Of a DNA stretch of 64,000 nt, positions 63,312-64,000 are shown piece by piece. Every line of letters starts with the position of its first letter. The first letter of the stretch is position 1. The position numbers and the translations under genes were made by a program. The DNA is from Brachyspira aalborgi (GTDB lineage Bacteria > Spirochaetota > Brachyspiria > Brachyspirales > Brachyspiraceae), in NCBI RefSeq assembly GCF_008016455.1, contig NZ_SAXU01000001.1, positions 62,001 through 126,000 of the forward strand, given 5' to 3'. Under the pieces are notes generated by a model that worked only from the letters and a program-made list of their open reading frames with translations, was not told the origin of the DNA and ran no database searches.

Positions 63312-63339
63312 TTGACAATAATTCTTTATATAGTATAAT
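63312..63339 (+). promoter_or_regulatory. sigma-70 promoter for the ABC_sub_bind lipoprotein
   Basis: Perfect TTGACA at 63312-63317 and TATAAT at 63334-63339, 16-base spacer. Confidence 0.7.
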
Positions 63340-63376
63340 AACTTCTTAATATAACTTTATAATTTTGGAGTATTAT

Positions 63377-64000
63377 ATGAAATACATTTATTACTTATTT
63401 ATTATTCTTTCATTATTATCATGTAAGAAGACAAGTCAAATAAAGATAGGAGTTTTGCAGTTAATAGAGCATAACGCGCTTGATTCTGCATATAAAGGTT
63501 TTGTTGACGGACTTAAAGAAGCGGGCTATGAAGACGGAAAAAATATAATAATAGATTATCAGAATGCTCAAGGCGAACAGGCAAATTGCATTACTATAGG
63601 ACAAAAGTTTATTAACGATAAAAGCGATTTAATATTAGCGATAGCGACTCCAGCGGCTCAAGCTATAGCGAATATGACTAAAGATATACCGATATTAATA
63701 ACCGCCGTTACAGACCCTGCAGATTCTAAATTGGTTGCGGATAATAACGCTCCAGGCGGAAATGTTACAGGAACTTCGGATTTGACTCCCGTAGAAGCTC
63801 AAATAGAATTATTAAAAGAAATAATACCTAATGTAAAAACCGTAGGACTTTTATATTGTTCAAGCGAACAGAATTCGGTATTTCAAATAAATATAGCGAA
63901 GAAAAAATTAGACTCTATGGGAATAAAATATATAGATATTGCAATTTCAAACCTTAATGAAATTCAGCAGGTTATACAAAATGTTATAGGAAAGGTTGAA
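63377..64000 (+). CDS. ABC transporter substrate-binding lipoprotein (ABC_sub_bind family), cut by the window end
   Basis: The first 208 residues are visible. The signal ends in lipobox LSLLSC (Cys15). The family pattern is clear: KIGVLQLIEHNALDSAYKGFVDGLKEAGYEDGKNIIIDYQNAQGEQ near residues 21-66, DLILAIATPAAQAIAN near 80 and TAVTDPADSKLV near 105. This is the TrpX/PF04392 type, which binds amino acids or similar small ligands. The rest of the gene, and probably a permease and ATPase, lies beyond the window. TTGGAG precedes the ATG. Confidence 0.9.
   Translation, partial: MKYIYYLFIILSLLSCKKTSQIKIGVLQLIEHNALDSAYKGFVDGLKEAGYEDGKNIIIDYQNAQGEQANCITIGQKFINDKSDLILAIATPAAQAIANMTKDIPILITAVTDPADSKLVADNNAPGGNVTGTSDLTPVEAQIELLKEIIPNVKTVGLLYCSSEQNSVFQINIAKKKLDSMGIKYIDIAISNLNEIQQVIQNVIGKVE

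Noticed and set aside
1-64000. Prophage, insertion sequence or tRNA genes
   Set aside because: No transposase, integrase or phage structural protein, and no T-loop or acceptor pattern of a tRNA, was found on either strand.

Overview
The window is strongly A+T-rich. It carries a spirochaete-style flagellar export and regulation cluster, FlgG, HprK/PtsN/RpoN control genes and many lipoprotein signal sequences ending in a Cys lipobox. This fits an anaerobic host-associated spirochaete, most probably Brachyspira; that assignment is inferred from gene content and base composition. No rRNA, tRNA, insertion sequence or CRISPR array was found.

Layout. 0.2-9.7 kb: cation efflux, dGTPase-like HD hydrolase, DUF368 membrane protein, a MacB-like extracytoplasmic protein with a phosphoesterase, metG and an FtsQ-like division protein. 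9.8-12.9 kb (minus): a pyrimidine operon pyrK-pyrD-pyrF/pyrE with a fused last gene. 13.0-15.2 kb: frr-uppS-cdsA. 15.3-19.7 kb: a sugar ABC transporter with two tandem binding lipoproteins (the second frameshifted) and two permeases but no ATPase. 19.7-24.3 kb (minus): two unknown genes and a DinG helicase with an N-terminal RadC/JAB domain. 24.5-28.6 kb: two tandem M30-type peptidase lipoproteins and ackA. 29.0-42.9 kb: a GNAT gene, then a long co-directional flagellar run fliP-fliQ-fliR-flhB-flhA-(FlhF-N-like)-flhF-flhG-unknown-fliA-fapA-nif3-HAD. 42.9-43.9 kb (minus): recO and a short ferredoxin. 44.1-46.7 kb: an unrecognised operon of an AAA+ ATPase and small proteins, three of which share a C-terminal domain. 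47.0-49.6 kb: lytic transglycosylase, flgG and a frameshifted lipoprotein. 50.3-57.7 kb: guaA, a solitary DNA methyltransferase, rpoN-hpf-ptsN-hprK and mnmA. 57.7-63.2 kb (minus): an FMN hydroxy-acid oxidase, then tag, a small protein, a divergent sigma factor, a DciA-like protein, a TPR protein and a coiled-coil protein. 63.4 kb to the end: a truncated ABC_sub_bind lipoprotein.

The most novel signals are two. (1) Three tandem copies of a small structured RNA lie at 58.83-59.20 kb. Each has its own near-consensus sigma-70 promoter, a closing stem that runs into a U-rich tail, and the same 10-nt apical loop. (2) The AAA+ operon at 44.1-46.7 kb has paralogous small proteins with different N-terminal anchors. 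Further points are a repeated 12-13 bp operator-like motif around the GNAT and fliP promoters, a JAB-DinG fusion, an inverse-order UMP synthase fusion, a rpoN promoter predicting a leaderless mRNA, and three single-base frameshifts that are either real lesions or sequence errors.
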